A stretch of DNA of 64,000 bases from Shewanella litorisediminis (GCF_016834455.1 NZ_CP069213.1:558501-622500); one strand, 5' to 3'. Numbered from the stretch's first letter, positions 1 through 9,664 are shown. Notes: generated from the sequence alone by a model not told the origin. Numbers and translations: made by a program.

Positions 1-38
1 CAAAATCATGCGCATCAATTGGCCAACAAGAATGAAAA

Positions 39-1610
39 ATGCGCAACAACCAACCCGTCACCCTCAGGGAAGTGGAGCTCGACAACGAGGCCATCATTCT
101 TTCCACCACCGATCTGAAGGGGCGTATCAAGTACGTCAATCAGGACTTCTGTCAGATTGCCGGTTTCCGGGAAGAGGAACTGGTGAACGAACCCCACAAT
201 CTCATTCGTCACCCTGAGATGCCGCCTGCGGCGTTCAAGATGCTCTGGAGCCGAATTCGCGAAGGGCGTCCCTGGATGGGGTTGGTGAAAAACCGCTGCA
301 AGAACGGGGATTATTACTGGGTCGATGCCTATGTCACCCCTGTGTATGAAGATGGCGAAGTCCATGAATATCAGTCGGTACGCCGCAAGGTTAACGCCAA
401 ACACAGGGAGCGCGCCGAGTCCTTATATGCTGAGTTGGTCAAAGGTGAAGAGCCCACGGCACTGAAAGATAGCCGCTTGGGCGTGAGTGCCAAACTCATG
501 CTGTGGACAGCTTTGATGCTCGGATTGTCGGCCCTTGCCGCCCAATGGTCTTTCTGGTTGATGTTACCGCTGTTGCCCATCGCTCTGTTGGGGTGTCGTG
601 GCTTATTGGCGCCGCTACGAGAACTTGCCAGTGAGGCTCGCGGTATTATTCAGGATCCCGTGGCCAGAGCGGTTTACACAGGTCGGCGCGACGAAATTGG
701 CGACCTTATGCTCGCTATGCGCTTTATGACCAATGAAACCGGTGGCGTAATGGGGCGGATGGCTGACTCCACGGCAACCATGGCAAACCAGAGCAATGAG
801 CTGCTCGATGCCATTGCCCGCAGTGCAGAGCGGGCCGATGGTCAGCGTCAGCAAACCCAGCAGGCCGCCGCTGCGGTGGAAGAATTGCACGTAAGTTTTG
901 CCGAAGTGAAAGAGCATACACTGGCGGTGGCAAACGATGTGGAACAGTGCCAGAGTGCCATGGGCCTTGGACAGCAACAGCTGGCCGAAGTTGAGGTGGC
1001 CATGCAGCAGTTGCAGCAGCAGATGAGCCTTTGCGATGAGGTTGTGCGTGAAATTGCCAGCGACAGTCAGGCCATCAATCAGGTACTGGAAGTGATAGGC
1101 ACCATTGCCGAGCAAACCAATCTGCTTGCCCTCAACGCGGCCATTGAAGCGGCCCGTGCCGGAGAGTCTGGCCGAGGCTTTGCGGTGGTGGCCGATGAAG
1201 TGCGGCAGCTCTCGGGTCGCACTGGCGAGTCGACCGGCCAGATAGAAGGCATAGTGCGTAAATTCCAGTCCAGTACAGCGAGGGCTGAAGCCAATCTGGA
1301 TAACAGTCAGCAGCAGCTCAAGAATCTGGCCGCAAGACTTGAGCAGGTGCAACAGGCTTTTGGGGCGCTGGATAGTGCCATCAACACCATTAAATCCCTT
1401 TCAGACCACAGTGCCCATGCCATGACAGAGCAGTCCAGTGCGGCAGGCAGTATCAGCGACTCGCTGCAAACCATCAATGAGCTGGCTGAAGCCGTGCTCA
1501 GTCAATCCCGGGAGGCCGAGCAACTGGGTGCCCGCATGTCACGACTTTCAAGTAAAACCAGTGGCCTATCCAAGCAGTTTTGGCAAAAAAGCGTAAGCGG
1601 CCGAAGCTAG
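39..1610 (+). CDS. Aer-like methyl-accepting chemotaxis protein with PAS domain
   Basis: Predicted energy- or redox-taxis receptor of the Aer type (523 aa). An N-terminal PAS domain (about residues 10-120, with the GRPWMG and [10 protein letters not shown] segments typical of Aer-like PAS domains) is followed by a hydrophobic stretch at about 152-187 that could form a membrane hairpin. A linker and the methyl-accepting signalling domain come next, with the conserved hairpin tip [16 protein letters not shown] near residues 360-380. No periplasmic ligand domain is visible, so sensing is probably intracellular through a PAS cofactor such as FAD. It would signal through CheW/CheA, which are not in the window. 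Only 38 bases lie upstream, so its promoter is not seen; a terminator follows. Family call is secure; the stimulus is inferred. Confidence 0.9.
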   Translation: MRNNQPVTLREVELDNEAIILSTTDLKGRIKYVNQDFCQIAGFREEELVNEPHNLIRHPEMPPAAFKMLWSRIREGRPWMGLVKNRCKNGDYYWVDAYVTPVYEDGEVHEYQSVRRKVNAKHRERAESLYAELVKGEEPTALKDSRLGVSAKLMLWTALMLGLSALAAQWSFWLMLPLLPIALLGCRGLLAPLRELASEARGIIQDPVARAVYTGRRDEIGDLMLAMRFMTNETGGVMGRMADSTATMANQSNELLDAIARSAERADGQRQQTQQAAAAVEELHVSFAEVKEHTLAVANDVEQCQSAMGLGQQQLAEVEVAMQQLQQQMSLCDEVVREIASDSQAINQVLEVIGTIAEQTNLLALNAAIEAARAGESGRGFAVVADEVRQLSGRTGESTGQIEGIVRKFQSSTARAEANLDNSQQQLKNLAARLEQVQQAFGALDSAINTIKSLSDHSAHAMTEQSSAAGSISDSLQTINELAEAVLSQSREAEQLGARMSRLSSKTSGLSKQFWQKSVSGRS

Positions 1611-1641
1611 GCCTCACCCATGTTAAGCGCATTATTGTCAT

Positions 1642-1669
1642 AAAAAGGCCCGCAATCGCGGGCCTTTTT
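1642..1669 (+). terminator. Rho-independent terminator after the Aer-like receptor
   Basis: A GC-rich stem (AGGCCCGC / GCGGGCCT) with a four-base loop is flanked by five A on the left and five T on the right, 31 bases past the receptor stop codon. Confidence 0.85.
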
Positions 1670-1847
1670 ATGCTTTGGACAGGGCTCCCAAAGACCTGAA
1701 TCCTTGAAGCGACTGACGTTTCCCTGTGGGACCGGTCAAGGCCGTGTTGTGTTTGTATGGCGCAAGTCCCTGTTAAGTTTGGTCTTGGCGCCTTGATGGA
1801 AACTGCTATGCTTGGGGCAACTTTCCCAGTCTCCGGAATTTGCCCTT

Positions 1848-2849
1848 ATGACCTTGTTCCATACCCACGTTATGTTTGATGCCCCCGGAAGCCCCGAAGT
1901 CATGAAACTGGTGCAAGGCACGGCCCCCTCTCCCAAGGCTGGTGAGGTGCTGATTCGGGTCGCTGCCGCCGGCGTTAACGGGCCGGATTTGGCGCAGCGT
2001 AAAGGGCTTTATCCCCCACCACCCGGTGCCTCACCGATTTTGGGGTTGGAAGTATCCGGCGAGGTGGTTGGGGTCGCCCCCGATGTCAGCTGGCCAAAAG
2101 TGGGGGACAAGGTGTGCGCCCTGGTGCCCGGTGGTGGCTATGCAGAGCTGGTGGTGACCCCGGCGCAGCACTGTTTGCCCATACCGTTAACTATGTCCCT
2201 TGAAGAGGCCGCAGGCCTGCCAGAAACCTTCTTTACTGTATGGGGTAATCTTTTCATGCGCGGTGGCCTTAAGGCCGGAGAGACCTTTCTGGTTCAGGGC
2301 GGCAGCGGAGGCATAGGCTCCACGGCAATTCTGCTGGCCAAGGCCTTTGGAGCGCGGGTACTGGTGACCTCTGGCAGTGCGGAAAAGCGGGATTATTGTT
2401 TGAATCTCGGAGCCGATATGGCCTTTGACTACCGCGATGAGGCGCTGGTGGACAAGGTGCTTGCCGCCACCGACGGGCGCGGGGTGGACGTGGTGCTGGA
2501 CATGGCCGGCGGCCCCATGGTCAATAACAACCTTAAAATGCTGGCCGATGATGGCCGCATGGTTTCTGTGGCCATGCAGGCCGGCGCCAAGGCCGAGGTG
2601 GATGTGTTTCGCATCATGAGCAAACGTATCCTGTGGACGGGGTCGACCTTAAGACCCCAGAGTATCGAGGCCAAAGCGGCCATCGCCCAGCAGCTTAAAG
2701 AGGAGGTGTGGCCTTTGCTCGACTCCGGCCAATGCCGGTTACCCCTTTTTGGTATATATCCGCTCAATGAGGTGGTAAAGGCACACAGTATCATGGAGGC
2801 AAAATCCCACCAGGGAAAGCTGGTGCTCAGCCTTAACGGAATTGCTTGA
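1848..2849 (+). CDS. NAD(P)H:quinone oxidoreductase-like medium-chain dehydrogenase/reductase
   Basis: Zinc-independent medium-chain dehydrogenase/reductase of the quinone oxidoreductase (QOR/PIG3) type, 333 aa from the ATG at 1848. The N-terminal GroES-like half contains VNGPDLAQRKGLYPPPPG, and the Rossmann half has the nucleotide motif VQGGSGGIGS (about residues 147-156). The Cys/His ligands of zinc alcohol dehydrogenases are absent, which fits NAD(P)H-dependent reduction of quinones or enones. A TTG at 1812 would add 12 residues, but the ATG gives the usual family start. It stands alone between the terminator at 1642-1669 and the next gene, and no operator is recognisable. The exact substrate cannot be read from the sequence. 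Confidence 0.85.
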   Translation: MTLFHTHVMFDAPGSPEVMKLVQGTAPSPKAGEVLIRVAAAGVNGPDLAQRKGLYPPPPGASPILGLEVSGEVVGVAPDVSWPKVGDKVCALVPGGGYAELVVTPAQHCLPIPLTMSLEEAAGLPETFFTVWGNLFMRGGLKAGETFLVQGGSGGIGSTAILLAKAFGARVLVTSGSAEKRDYCLNLGADMAFDYRDEALVDKVLAATDGRGVDVVLDMAGGPMVNNNLKMLADDGRMVSVAMQAGAKAEVDVFRIMSKRILWTGSTLRPQSIEAKAAIAQQLKEEVWPLLDSGQCRLPLFGIYPLNEVVKAHSIMEAKSHQGKLVLSLNGIA

Positions 2850-3096
2850 TATGGCGAAATTTTCGACTAAAGTCGAGATTAAACGGAAAAATGAAAAAAA
2901 CAGGTTGAAATTAATCTAAATATCACAAAAAAATCGCTTAATTTGGCATTGATTCTCGGAAAGATTCTGTAAGAATACCCAACTTGAAGCGTCCGAGTTA
3001 TTCGGTCGATTTTTTTGCTGGGATGGTGTGCTTCCCCGCGAATTCAAACAACCGTAAATTCCTAGTGTATGTGTTGATTAAAAGGTATTGGCATAT

Positions 3097-3519
3097 ATGT
3101 ATAACACGGCGAAGAAACAGGTTTGGTGGGGAGTGTTGAAAACTGCTCGCGGAACTTCCATCGTCATTCACGACAATCAGTTGCCTGAAGCTTCTGCAGG
3201 ACGTGTTTATCTCTATAACACCGAGCGCAAAGCCATTATTGAGTACGTTGAAGACATCGTTAAGCCCAACTTGCATGAGCTTGATGAGGCAGGGCTCAAG
3301 GCTGCTGAGAGCAATTTCAGCGGTGAATGGAAAGCCGCTCGTGCGTCCTTTATGGAAAAGCACCACGCACGTATCAACTTGAGCAATATCAAGGATGCAC
3401 CAGCCTCTTCCCGCAAGGCGAAAGCCGATGCTGAGCCTGAGTATGAAGACTTGAGTGCCGGTGGCAGCAGTAGCAGCGACGATTTCGGCGACGACTGGGC
3501 AGACGATTTCGACGACTAA
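3097..3519 (+). CDS. Conserved hypothetical protein with acidic Ser/Asp C-terminal tail
   Basis: 140-aa cytoplasmic protein of unknown function. I chose the ATG at 3097 because AAAGG at 3082-3086 lies about 10 bases upstream; a TTG at 3088 would sit on top of that site. The first 105 residues look globular (start MYNTAKKQVWWGVLKTAR), with mixed charge and no membrane segment or signal peptide. The last 30 residues are a low-complexity acidic tail rich in Asp, Ser and Gly (SSSSDDFGDDWADDFDD). Such tails often mediate protein or nucleic-acid-mimic contacts, but no partner is evident. The gene is monocistronic, behind an A+T-rich 250-base spacer and ahead of a hairpin at 3539-3560. Confidence 0.7.
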   Translation: MYNTAKKQVWWGVLKTARGTSIVIHDNQLPEASAGRVYLYNTERKAIIEYVEDIVKPNLHELDEAGLKAAESNFSGEWKAARASFMEKHHARINLSNIKDAPASSRKAKADAEPEYEDLSAGGSSSSDDFGDDWADDFDD

Positions 3520-3538
3520 CCCCATCGGGGCAGCAATC

Positions 3539-3560
3539 AGGTCGGCCCATTGGCCGACCT
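3539..3560 (+). terminator. Hairpin downstream of the acidic-tailed gene
   Basis: A perfect 9-bp stem AGGTCGGCC / GGCCGACCT with a four-base loop begins 20 bases after the stop codon. There is no clear T run, so it may act as a weak terminator or as a 3'-end stabiliser. Confidence 0.45.
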
Positions 3561-3685
3561 GGCGCTGTTGCCGCTTTAGCGGTATGCCCCACGCAGCAGT
3601 ATCCCGCGTTTTTTACTCATTTCAGTACGTTTGCATTGTTGGCCAGACCTTGCTGCGCTGTGCATATGGCGCTTGGTAACCAGGT

Positions 3686-4711
3686 TCAGTCTGTCACATC
3701 GAACTGGTAACGGCTGATATGATGATAAATCTCCCCCGGCATTAACCAGGCTTTGCCCAAATCGGGTTGATTCGGCGCATCCGGTAACAGTTGAGGCTCA
3801 AGGCAAACGCCCTGATAGGATTGATAAATTTTGCCCTGACGGCCCCGTTCGCCACCGAGAAAATTAGCCCCATAGAGCTGTACGCCCGGTTGATTGGTAT
3901 AGAGCTTGAGCAGTCTGCCAGAATGCGGACTGTGAAGTTCGGCTGCCAACACCACTTCATCCACCGCCTTGTCGACAACAAAACAATGGTCAAAACCGCG
4001 GGTGGCGGCTAAGTCCGGGTGTTCTACCCGGTCACCAAGACGGGTAGCCTGCAGCGCCAGTGGGGTACCGGCAGCAGACTCACGGCCCGTAGGTATCCCT
4101 GCCTCATTGCATCGCAGAAACGTGTTGGCGTGCATGGTCACTGTGTGATCGAGGCAATCGGCGCGGCCATCGAGGTTAAAGTAGCTGTGCTGGGTCAGGT
4201 TGACCGGACAGGGCTTGTCGGTCATCGCCATGATTTCCACATAGAGGTTGTTGCCCGCAAGCCGGTAATCCAGCTGCACCGAACAATTGCCCGGAAAACC
4301 CATGTCACCATCGGGACTGCGAAGGCTCAGGCGCACCCCGTCTGGCAGTAATCCCAGGGTCCATTGCTTGCGATTGAAGCCTTCACGGCCGCCATGCAGA
4401 CAATTCGTTGCCTGATTCACATCCAGTTGGAAGTCTTCATCCTCAAAGCGCAATTTGCCATGGGCAATACGGTTGGCATAGCGGCCGGCAATGGCGCCAA
4501 GATGGGCATTCTGGGTGAGATAGTCTTCGACACTGTCGCAGCCAAGTACCAGATTGGCGCGCTCTCCGTGCCGGTCGGGAGCCCAGAGTGAGCGAATAAT
4601 ACCGCCCAGACTCAGTACTTCTATGGCCAGCAGGCCGTTATCCAATCGGACCCGTTCAACTTCTCCGCCCCTGGGATCCTTCCAGGAGTCCAGCACTGAG
4701 TGACGCACCAT
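3686..4711 (-). CDS. galM: Aldose 1-epimerase (mutarotase)
   Basis: Galactose mutarotase (341 aa), which interconverts the alpha and beta anomers of galactose ahead of galactokinase in the Leloir pathway. Recognisable features are the N-terminal IEVLSLGGIIRSLWAP, GRYANRIAHGKL, the catalytic-His region LTQHSYFNLDG, and the catalytic-Glu region CLEPQLLPDAPN near the C-terminus. It is cytoplasmic with no signal peptide. It lies 95 bases downstream of galK on the same strand and is probably co-transcribed. The galT and galE genes and a galactose transporter are not in this window. Both catalytic regions look intact. Confidence 0.93.
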   Translation of the reverse strand: MVRHSVLDSWKDPRGGEVERVRLDNGLLAIEVLSLGGIIRSLWAPDRHGERANLVLGCDSVEDYLTQNAHLGAIAGRYANRIAHGKLRFEDEDFQLDVNQATNCLHGGREGFNRKQWTLGLLPDGVRLSLRSPDGDMGFPGNCSVQLDYRLAGNNLYVEIMAMTDKPCPVNLTQHSYFNLDGRADCLDHTVTMHANTFLRCNEAGIPTGRESAAGTPLALQATRLGDRVEHPDLAATRGFDHCFVVDKAVDEVVLAAELHSPHSGRLLKLYTNQPGVQLYGANFLGGERGRQGKIYQSYQGVCLEPQLLPDAPNQPDLGKAWLMPGEIYHHISRYQFDVTD

Positions 4712-4806
4712 GAATAGATTGCCTTATCTGTATAAAAGTCAATGCACTATAAACGATAGCCCAGGCATGAAACAGCGACTGCATTCGTATGTTTAGGCTG
4801 AACAGC

Positions 4807-5955
4807 TCAGCCGTCGATACGCCCTGCGCCTGCGCTGGGTGCGCACATGTACAGCACAGGCTCAAGTCCCGTCCTGGCAGGATATTCCGATTCCACCGCG
4901 TGTATCACGGCGTCGGTTAAATCATGCTCGACCAGCGCAACGATGCTGCAGCCATCGGTCATGCGTACCCCGCCGCGGTCACCAATGGCCTGAGCCATGA
5001 TTTGTACCAGGGTCTCTATTTCCGGAACCATGAGTTCAAAGTCATCCCGCAGCGAGGCGTGGGAAAGTGCCATCAGTTCTGACAGCCTGGCGACATCGCC
5101 GCGTTTCAGTGCCCGGCCGGCACTCTGGGTGCGCAGGTTTTCGCTTATCACATGGCGGGCGCGCTTATAGAGGGTTTCATCCAGCACGTCGCTGGCAGCC
5201 TTGAGTTCATCCAGCTCCAGATCCCGCAGGGAGTCGAGTCCGAAAAATTCGGCGGCATCACGGCACTCATCTGCCCGGGCCTTATAGGCCTCTTCCAGCA
5301 GCTTGGGATCCAGTGGCGAATGCACGATGATAAGGCTTAAGTTATCGGGAATAAGCACGGCTTCCACATCCAGATCCAGACAGTCAATCAGTAGAGCGGA
5401 GTCTGCCTCGGCCAGGGCGCTGGTCATATGGTCCATCACGCCGCAGGTACTGCCGTGGAAACGGCTCTCGCCGCGCTGTGCCAGTTGGGCGATGGCCATG
5501 GGGGAAAGATGGAGCTGACAGGTGTCATTCAGGGCTGTACCAAAGGCAATTTCCAGGGCGCCGGAAGACGAGAACCCTGCCCCCATGGGAATGCTGCTGA
5601 CCACCGCCAGGTCAAGCCCTTTGGCTTTAAGTCCCGCATGGCCCACGGCCTGTGTGAAGCTTTTGAGGTAATTGACCCAGTCACCGCCAGCGGTGACTTC
5701 GCCTTCTTCGCCGAAACGCCATTCCCTGAGTTCTCCGGGAAAGGCCTCAGTGATCACCCGAAAGCGGTCATCATCGCGCTTTTTGACCGCGATAACCGTA
5801 TGAAAATTAATGGCTGCCGGCAGAACAAACCCATCGTTATAGTCTGTGTGTTCTCCAATGATATTCACACGACCCGGAGCCTGATAATAGGCATCGGCCT
5901 TGGTCCCGAAAGTTTGGACAAACAGCTTGGTGGCGCGCTGCGCAGGGTTCGACAT
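4807..5955 (-). CDS. galK: Galactokinase with altered GHMP motif 3
   Basis: GHMP-family galactokinase (382 aa from the ATG at 5955; the frame stays open upstream but the family start is MSNPAQ), making galactose 1-phosphate from galactose and ATP. The galactose signature PGRVNIIGEHTDYNDG (about residues 27-42) and the ATP motif PMGAGFSSSGALE are intact. The third GHMP motif is abnormal: where galactokinases read RMT followed by GGGFGGC, this protein reads RMTDGCSIVAL, three residues shorter and without the glycine loop. Flanking residues align on both sides, so this looks like an in-frame change rather than a frameshift. Activity is therefore uncertain. galM follows on the same strand. Confidence 0.9.
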   Translation of the reverse strand: MSNPAQRATKLFVQTFGTKADAYYQAPGRVNIIGEHTDYNDGFVLPAAINFHTVIAVKKRDDDRFRVITEAFPGELREWRFGEEGEVTAGGDWVNYLKSFTQAVGHAGLKAKGLDLAVVSSIPMGAGFSSSGALEIAFGTALNDTCQLHLSPMAIAQLAQRGESRFHGSTCGVMDHMTSALAEADSALLIDCLDLDVEAVLIPDNLSLIIVHSPLDPKLLEEAYKARADECRDAAEFFGLDSLRDLELDELKAASDVLDETLYKRARHVISENLRTQSAGRALKRGDVARLSELMALSHASLRDDFELMVPEIETLVQIMAQAIGDRGGVRMTDGCSIVALVEHDLTDAVIHAVESEYPARTGLEPVLYMCAPSAGAGRIDG

Positions 5956-5972
5956 GCTCACTGATCCCATTG

Positions 5973-5985
5973 ATAACCGGGTTAT
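5973..5985. promoter_or_regulatory. Short palindrome upstream of galK
   Basis: ATAACC-G-GGTTAT is a perfect 6-bp inverted repeat with one central base, 18-30 bases upstream of the galK ATG. Its place between likely promoter and start codon suits a repressor site. It does not match the GalR/GalS consensus, so the regulator is unknown. Confidence 0.35.
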
Positions 5986-6078
5986 TCTGTAGTGCCGCAC
6001 TGCAAGGCGGCTTCCCTGAGTTATACCACGTCTTAAAAAGCCGGAAAACCGAGATTTTTGCGGGAAGCGAACAAACAA

Positions 6079-6102
6079 AAACGCCGCGAATTCGCGGCGT
6101 TT
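6079..6102 (-). terminator. Terminator of the CPA2 antiporter gene
   Basis: A 24-base perfect palindrome (half-site AAACGCCGCGAA) lies just past the antiporter stop codon. On the minus strand it is followed by a T-rich run. Confidence 0.8.
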
Positions 6103-6106
6103 AAAA

Positions 6107-7714
6107 TCAGCTTCTGGCCTGCGCCAATTCACCGTCTGCGGGCATCAGCTCTGTGGCGACGTGTTCCACAAAACCGGCACCTGCAGATTCGTACAGGTTA
6201 TAGACACTATCCACGCCGCTTTCTTTGAGGGAGTCAGTGTGTTCGGCATACTGGACAATCGCGCTGATCTTGCCTTGATAATTTTGTTTCTTCAGCTGCT
6301 CTATCGCAAACAGGTTACCCGCGTGGTGGGGCATGGCCAGCAATACCAGCTCCAGGTTGGGGGCTCTGTCGAGCTTTTCCCAGAAATCGGTATCCGATGC
6401 ATCGCCCTGTACCACGTTACGTCCCTGGACACGGTGGAAGTCGACCAGTTCCTGTTTGTGCTCAATGCCAAGGATCTCCCCGTCGAATCGGAGTTTCAGT
6501 TCATCGTAGGCACCTGAACCAATACGGCCCATACCTAAAATCAAAAAGCGGGGGTTACCGATGGGAATGGGTCTGTCTTCCGGATGTAAGGGGGGGCGCT
6601 CCATACGCCTGAGTGGCTGCTGATATCGCTGGTAAATTTTGCCCACCATATTGTTGAGGGGCGCGGCCAGCAGAAAGCTGAAACTCAGCGCCACGGCGAT
6701 AATGATGAGCCACTGGGAAGGCAGCCAGCCCTTTGAAGCCGCCACGGCCGCAACAATCAGACCAAACTCGCTGTAGTTGCCCAGGTTGAACGAGGCCAGC
6801 ATAGAGGTGCGGGAGCGCAGTTTAAAGCGGGTCAGCAGCACCACAAAGAGTGCGACCTTGAAGGGGACGAGTGCCACCAAAATCCCGGCCAGCGCCACAT
6901 CTTCCAGGCTTGGCAGCCCATTGAGACCAATGGTAAGGAAGAAGGCAACGAGGAAGAGTTCTTTAAAATAAAACAGGGATTTGGCAAGTTCCGATGCCTT
7001 GGGGTGGCCTGCCAGCAACACGCCGATAATCAGGGCGCCCAAATCGGGCTTGAGCCCCACGGCTTCAAAGAGCCAGGCTCCCAGCACCAGCGCCATCACC
7101 AGGCCGAAGAGGACCAACAGCTCGCCGTGGCCAACACGGTCAAAGGCGCGGTAAATCAGCGGTCTGGCAATTGGCAGTAGCAGCAATGCCAATGCCCAGA
7201 TAGAGGGCCATTCCCCTTTGGACACCGTCAGGAAGCCTACGGCAAAGATGTCCTGCATGATGAGGATACCGATGGCGACACGGCCGTAGAGGGTTTGCAT
7301 ATCCCCTTTGTCTTCAAGCACCTTCACCGCAAATACCGTGGATGAAAAGCTCAGGGCAAAGGCAAGCAGCGACAGTTGATTGAGGCCCAAATCGGTGAGT
7401 TGGCTCAGGCCCATAATGCCGAGCAGCTTTAGCACGGGCACCAAAAACAGCATAGTACCCACCAGATGCAGGCTGGCTCCGGCCCAGACTTCGGCCTTGA
7501 ACAGGCTGCGAATATCCAGTTTCAGGCCAATGGCAAACAGCAGCAGGGTTACACCGAGATCGGCAAACTGCTGCAGCATGGGCAAACTGGACTCTTCAAT
7601 GCCAAACATAAAGAGCACAAAGCCAGCGGCCAGATATCCTATCAATGGCGGCAAACCGACGCGGTTGACCAAGAGGCCGCAAGCGAGGGTGATGACGAGA
7701 ATGGCCGGCTCCAT
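6107..7714 (-). CDS. CPA2-family monovalent cation:proton antiporter with TrkA-N domain
   Basis: Inner-membrane Kef/YbaL-type antiporter (535 aa). About a dozen hydrophobic segments fill residues 1-380 (GYLAAGFVLF, LLLFAIGLKLD, FSSTVFAVKVLED, LKPDLGALIIGVLLAG and others). A cytosolic Rossmann RCK/TrkA-N domain follows, beginning FLILGMGRIGSGAYDELK near residue 395, and would bind NAD(H) or a related nucleotide to gate transport. The family exchanges K+ or Na+ for H+; which ion is used here cannot be told. No KefF/KefG-like ancillary gene is adjacent. Domain order is YbaL/KefB-like and the protein appears complete. It is monocistronic, with a terminator right behind the stop. Confidence 0.88.
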   Translation of the reverse strand: MEPAILVITLACGLLVNRVGLPPLIGYLAAGFVLFMFGIEESSLPMLQQFADLGVTLLLFAIGLKLDIRSLFKAEVWAGASLHLVGTMLFLVPVLKLLGIMGLSQLTDLGLNQLSLLAFALSFSSTVFAVKVLEDKGDMQTLYGRVAIGILIMQDIFAVGFLTVSKGEWPSIWALALLLLPIARPLIYRAFDRVGHGELLVLFGLVMALVLGAWLFEAVGLKPDLGALIIGVLLAGHPKASELAKSLFYFKELFLVAFFLTIGLNGLPSLEDVALAGILVALVPFKVALFVVLLTRFKLRSRTSMLASFNLGNYSEFGLIVAAVAASKGWLPSQWLIIIAVALSFSFLLAAPLNNMVGKIYQRYQQPLRRMERPPLHPEDRPIPIGNPRFLILGMGRIGSGAYDELKLRFDGEILGIEHKQELVDFHRVQGRNVVQGDASDTDFWEKLDRAPNLELVLLAMPHHAGNLFAIEQLKKQNYQGKISAIVQYAEHTDSLKESGVDSVYNLYESAGAGFVEHVATELMPADGELAQARS

Positions 7715-7783
7715 GAAACTCCTTAAAAGATAATTCAGCTATAAATCAGGTATCTTAGCGGACTTTATTTAATATGAGATGAA

Positions 7784-7816
7784 AAAGGCAAAGATTTCAG
7801 AGAAATCTTTGCCTTT
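7784..7816 (-). terminator. Terminator of the cutA-dsbD operon
   Basis: A 14-bp perfect stem (AAAGGCAAAGATTT / AAATCTTTGCCTTT) with a five-base loop lies 22 bases past the dsbD stop. On the minus strand it ends in a T run. Confidence 0.85.
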
Positions 7817-7837
7817 AGTTATAAGGGAAAGCGGGGA

Positions 7838-9664
7838 TTAATGCACTTGCAACAGGTCCAGGTGCGCCGCAAAGTCTTTCGGCCCCATAAAGCCGGTTAC
7901 CCTCAGGTCATCGCGCAGGCCACTCTGGGGATCGAACAAAAGCAGGGTAGGCAAGCCCAGCACATCATAGGTTTCCAGCAAGGTCACGTCGATGGCGTCT
8001 GACTTGGTCACATCGGCCTGAAGCAGCACCATGTTATCCAGGCGCTTTTTCACTTCCGGGTCGGGGAAGGTAATGTGCTCAAATTCCTTACAGGCCACAC
8101 ACCAATCGGCATAGAGATCCAGCATCACAAACTTGCCTTCAAAGCGGGCGATGGCAAGCTCAGCATTGAGATCTTCCACTGACTTGATGCGTTTGAACTC
8201 AACCCCTTTCACGGCTTGCTGTGCCTTGTTGGTGGGCATCTGGTAGCCCAAACCACCCATCACAGCCTGGAAGCCATAGGAGAACGCCGCCAGCAGCCCC
8301 AACATCAGCAGCACCGTGCGCACGGTTTGTTTCCAGTTGAATTCGGTTTTCTTGTTTTGATGCAGCAGGTAGCCCGCCAGCGCCACACCCCACAGCGCCC
8401 ACAGCAAGTCAGACACCATGCCAGGCCAGATCCGGCCAATCATCATCACAGACACGGCAATCAGCAGGAAGCCGAAGATAGTCTTGATGATTTCCATCCA
8501 GGCACCTGCGCGGGGCAGCAATTTACCGCCGGAAGTCCCCATCAGCAGCAGTGGCAGACCCATGCCCATACTGAGTACGTACAGGGCGGCAAAGCCCATC
8601 AGCAGGTCGCCACTTTGCGCCACATAAACCAGTGCACCCGACAAGGGGGCTGTGGTGCAGGGAGAGGCCACCAGACCGGAAATCACCCCCATGATAAAGA
8701 CGCCGGTAAGGTTGCCGCCTTTCTGGCTGTTGGACAGGCCATTCATCTTTTCCTGCCAGGAGGACGGCAGTTTGAGGTCATACAGACCAAACATGGACAA
8801 ACTGAGGACGAAGAACAGTATCGCCAGGCCAATCAATACGGCGGGGTGCTGCAACGCGGCCTGATACTTCATCCCGGCAGATGCCACCACCAGACCCAGC
8901 AGCGAGTAGGTAATGGCCATACCCTGCACATAGGCCATGGACAGGGTAAAGGCGCGTCCGGTAGACAGCTTTTCACCCTGGCCGACGATAATGCCCGACA
9001 GAATAGGGTACATGGGGAATACACAGGGCGTGAGCGCCAGACCAATGCCCAAACCGAAGAAAATCAGCAAGGTCCAACCGAGGCTCCCGTCGGTCAGCAT
9101 CTTTGCCAGGCTATCTTGTTGGGTCAGCGGTGCTGATGTCGAAGGAGAGGAGGTTGACACTGAACCTGTGGCTACCGAGCCTGCGGTTTCGTCCGACAGT
9201 TTGCCATCGTTTGGCGCTACGGCATTGAGTTGCTTACTGACCTTGGTGGGTGGGAAGCAGAGTTTGCCTTCGGCGCAGCCCATGAAGGTGACTGTCAGCG
9301 TGCCCTGTTCCAGGGCTTCCTTCAGGGCAACGGTGAACTCCACATAGCTGTAAAACACCTGCTGCTCGCCAAAATATTCGTCGTTGTGCAGCTTGCCCGG
9401 GGGAAGCGCAACTTCGCCCAGAGAGGCATTGTCGGCCTCAAACTTGAGTTTGTCCCGGTACAGGTAATAGCCGTCGGCAATCACAAAGGACAACCGCAGG
9501 CGGTTTCCGTCCTGCACCGCATCAAACACAAAGGCCTCATGCACGGGCATCAGCTCGGGCTCGCCCTTAAGGAAATCAAACTTGTTGCCAAAAATATCAT
9601 TGGCATGGGTCGATGGCGCCAATAAAAGCAGACAGCTAAACAGCAGGGTGATGATTTTTTTCAT
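7838..9664 (-). CDS. dsbD: Thiol:disulfide interchange protein DsbD
   Basis: Inner-membrane electron conduit (608 aa) that passes reducing power from cytoplasmic thioredoxin to periplasmic DsbC, DsbG and CcmG. A signal peptide (residues 1-21, ending STHA) is followed by the N-terminal alpha domain with its Cys pair (GCAEGKLCFPPT). The beta domain has about eight membrane segments, with conserved Cys in LTPCVFPMYPIL and ASPCTTAPLSG. The C-terminal gamma thioredoxin domain carries the CVAC active site (DWCVACKEF). All six redox cysteines are visible. Its ATG overlaps the cutA stop by four bases, so the two genes are translationally coupled. Confidence 0.96.
   Translation of the reverse strand: MKKIITLLFSCLLLLAPSTHANDIFGNKFDFLKGEPELMPVHEAFVFDAVQDGNRLRLSFVIADGYYLYRDKLKFEADNASLGEVALPPGKLHNDEYFGEQQVFYSYVEFTVALKEALEQGTLTVTFMGCAEGKLCFPPTKVSKQLNAVAPNDGKLSDETAGSVATGSVSTSSPSTSAPLTQQDSLAKMLTDGSLGWTLLIFFGLGIGLALTPCVFPMYPILSGIIVGQGEKLSTGRAFTLSMAYVQGMAITYSLLGLVVASAGMKYQAALQHPAVLIGLAILFFVLSLSMFGLYDLKLPSSWQEKMNGLSNSQKGGNLTGVFIMGVISGLVASPCTTAPLSGALVYVAQSGDLLMGFAALYVLSMGMGLPLLLMGTSGGKLLPRAGAWMEIIKTIFGFLLIAVSVMMIGRIWPGMVSDLLWALWGVALAGYLLHQNKKTEFNWKQTVRTVLLMLGLLAAFSYGFQAVMGGLGYQMPTNKAQQAVKGVEFKRIKSVEDLNAELAIARFEGKFVMLDLYADWCVACKEFEHITFPDPEVKKRLDNMVLLQADVTKSDAIDVTLLETYDVLGLPTLLLFDPQSGLRDDLRVTGFMGPKDFAAHLDLLQVH

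Noticed and set aside
8216..9136. A 306-codon open frame on the plus strand opposite dsbD
   Set aside because: It is the antisense shadow of dsbD, with His/Gln-rich low-complexity translation and no ribosome site. dsbD has all expected motifs.
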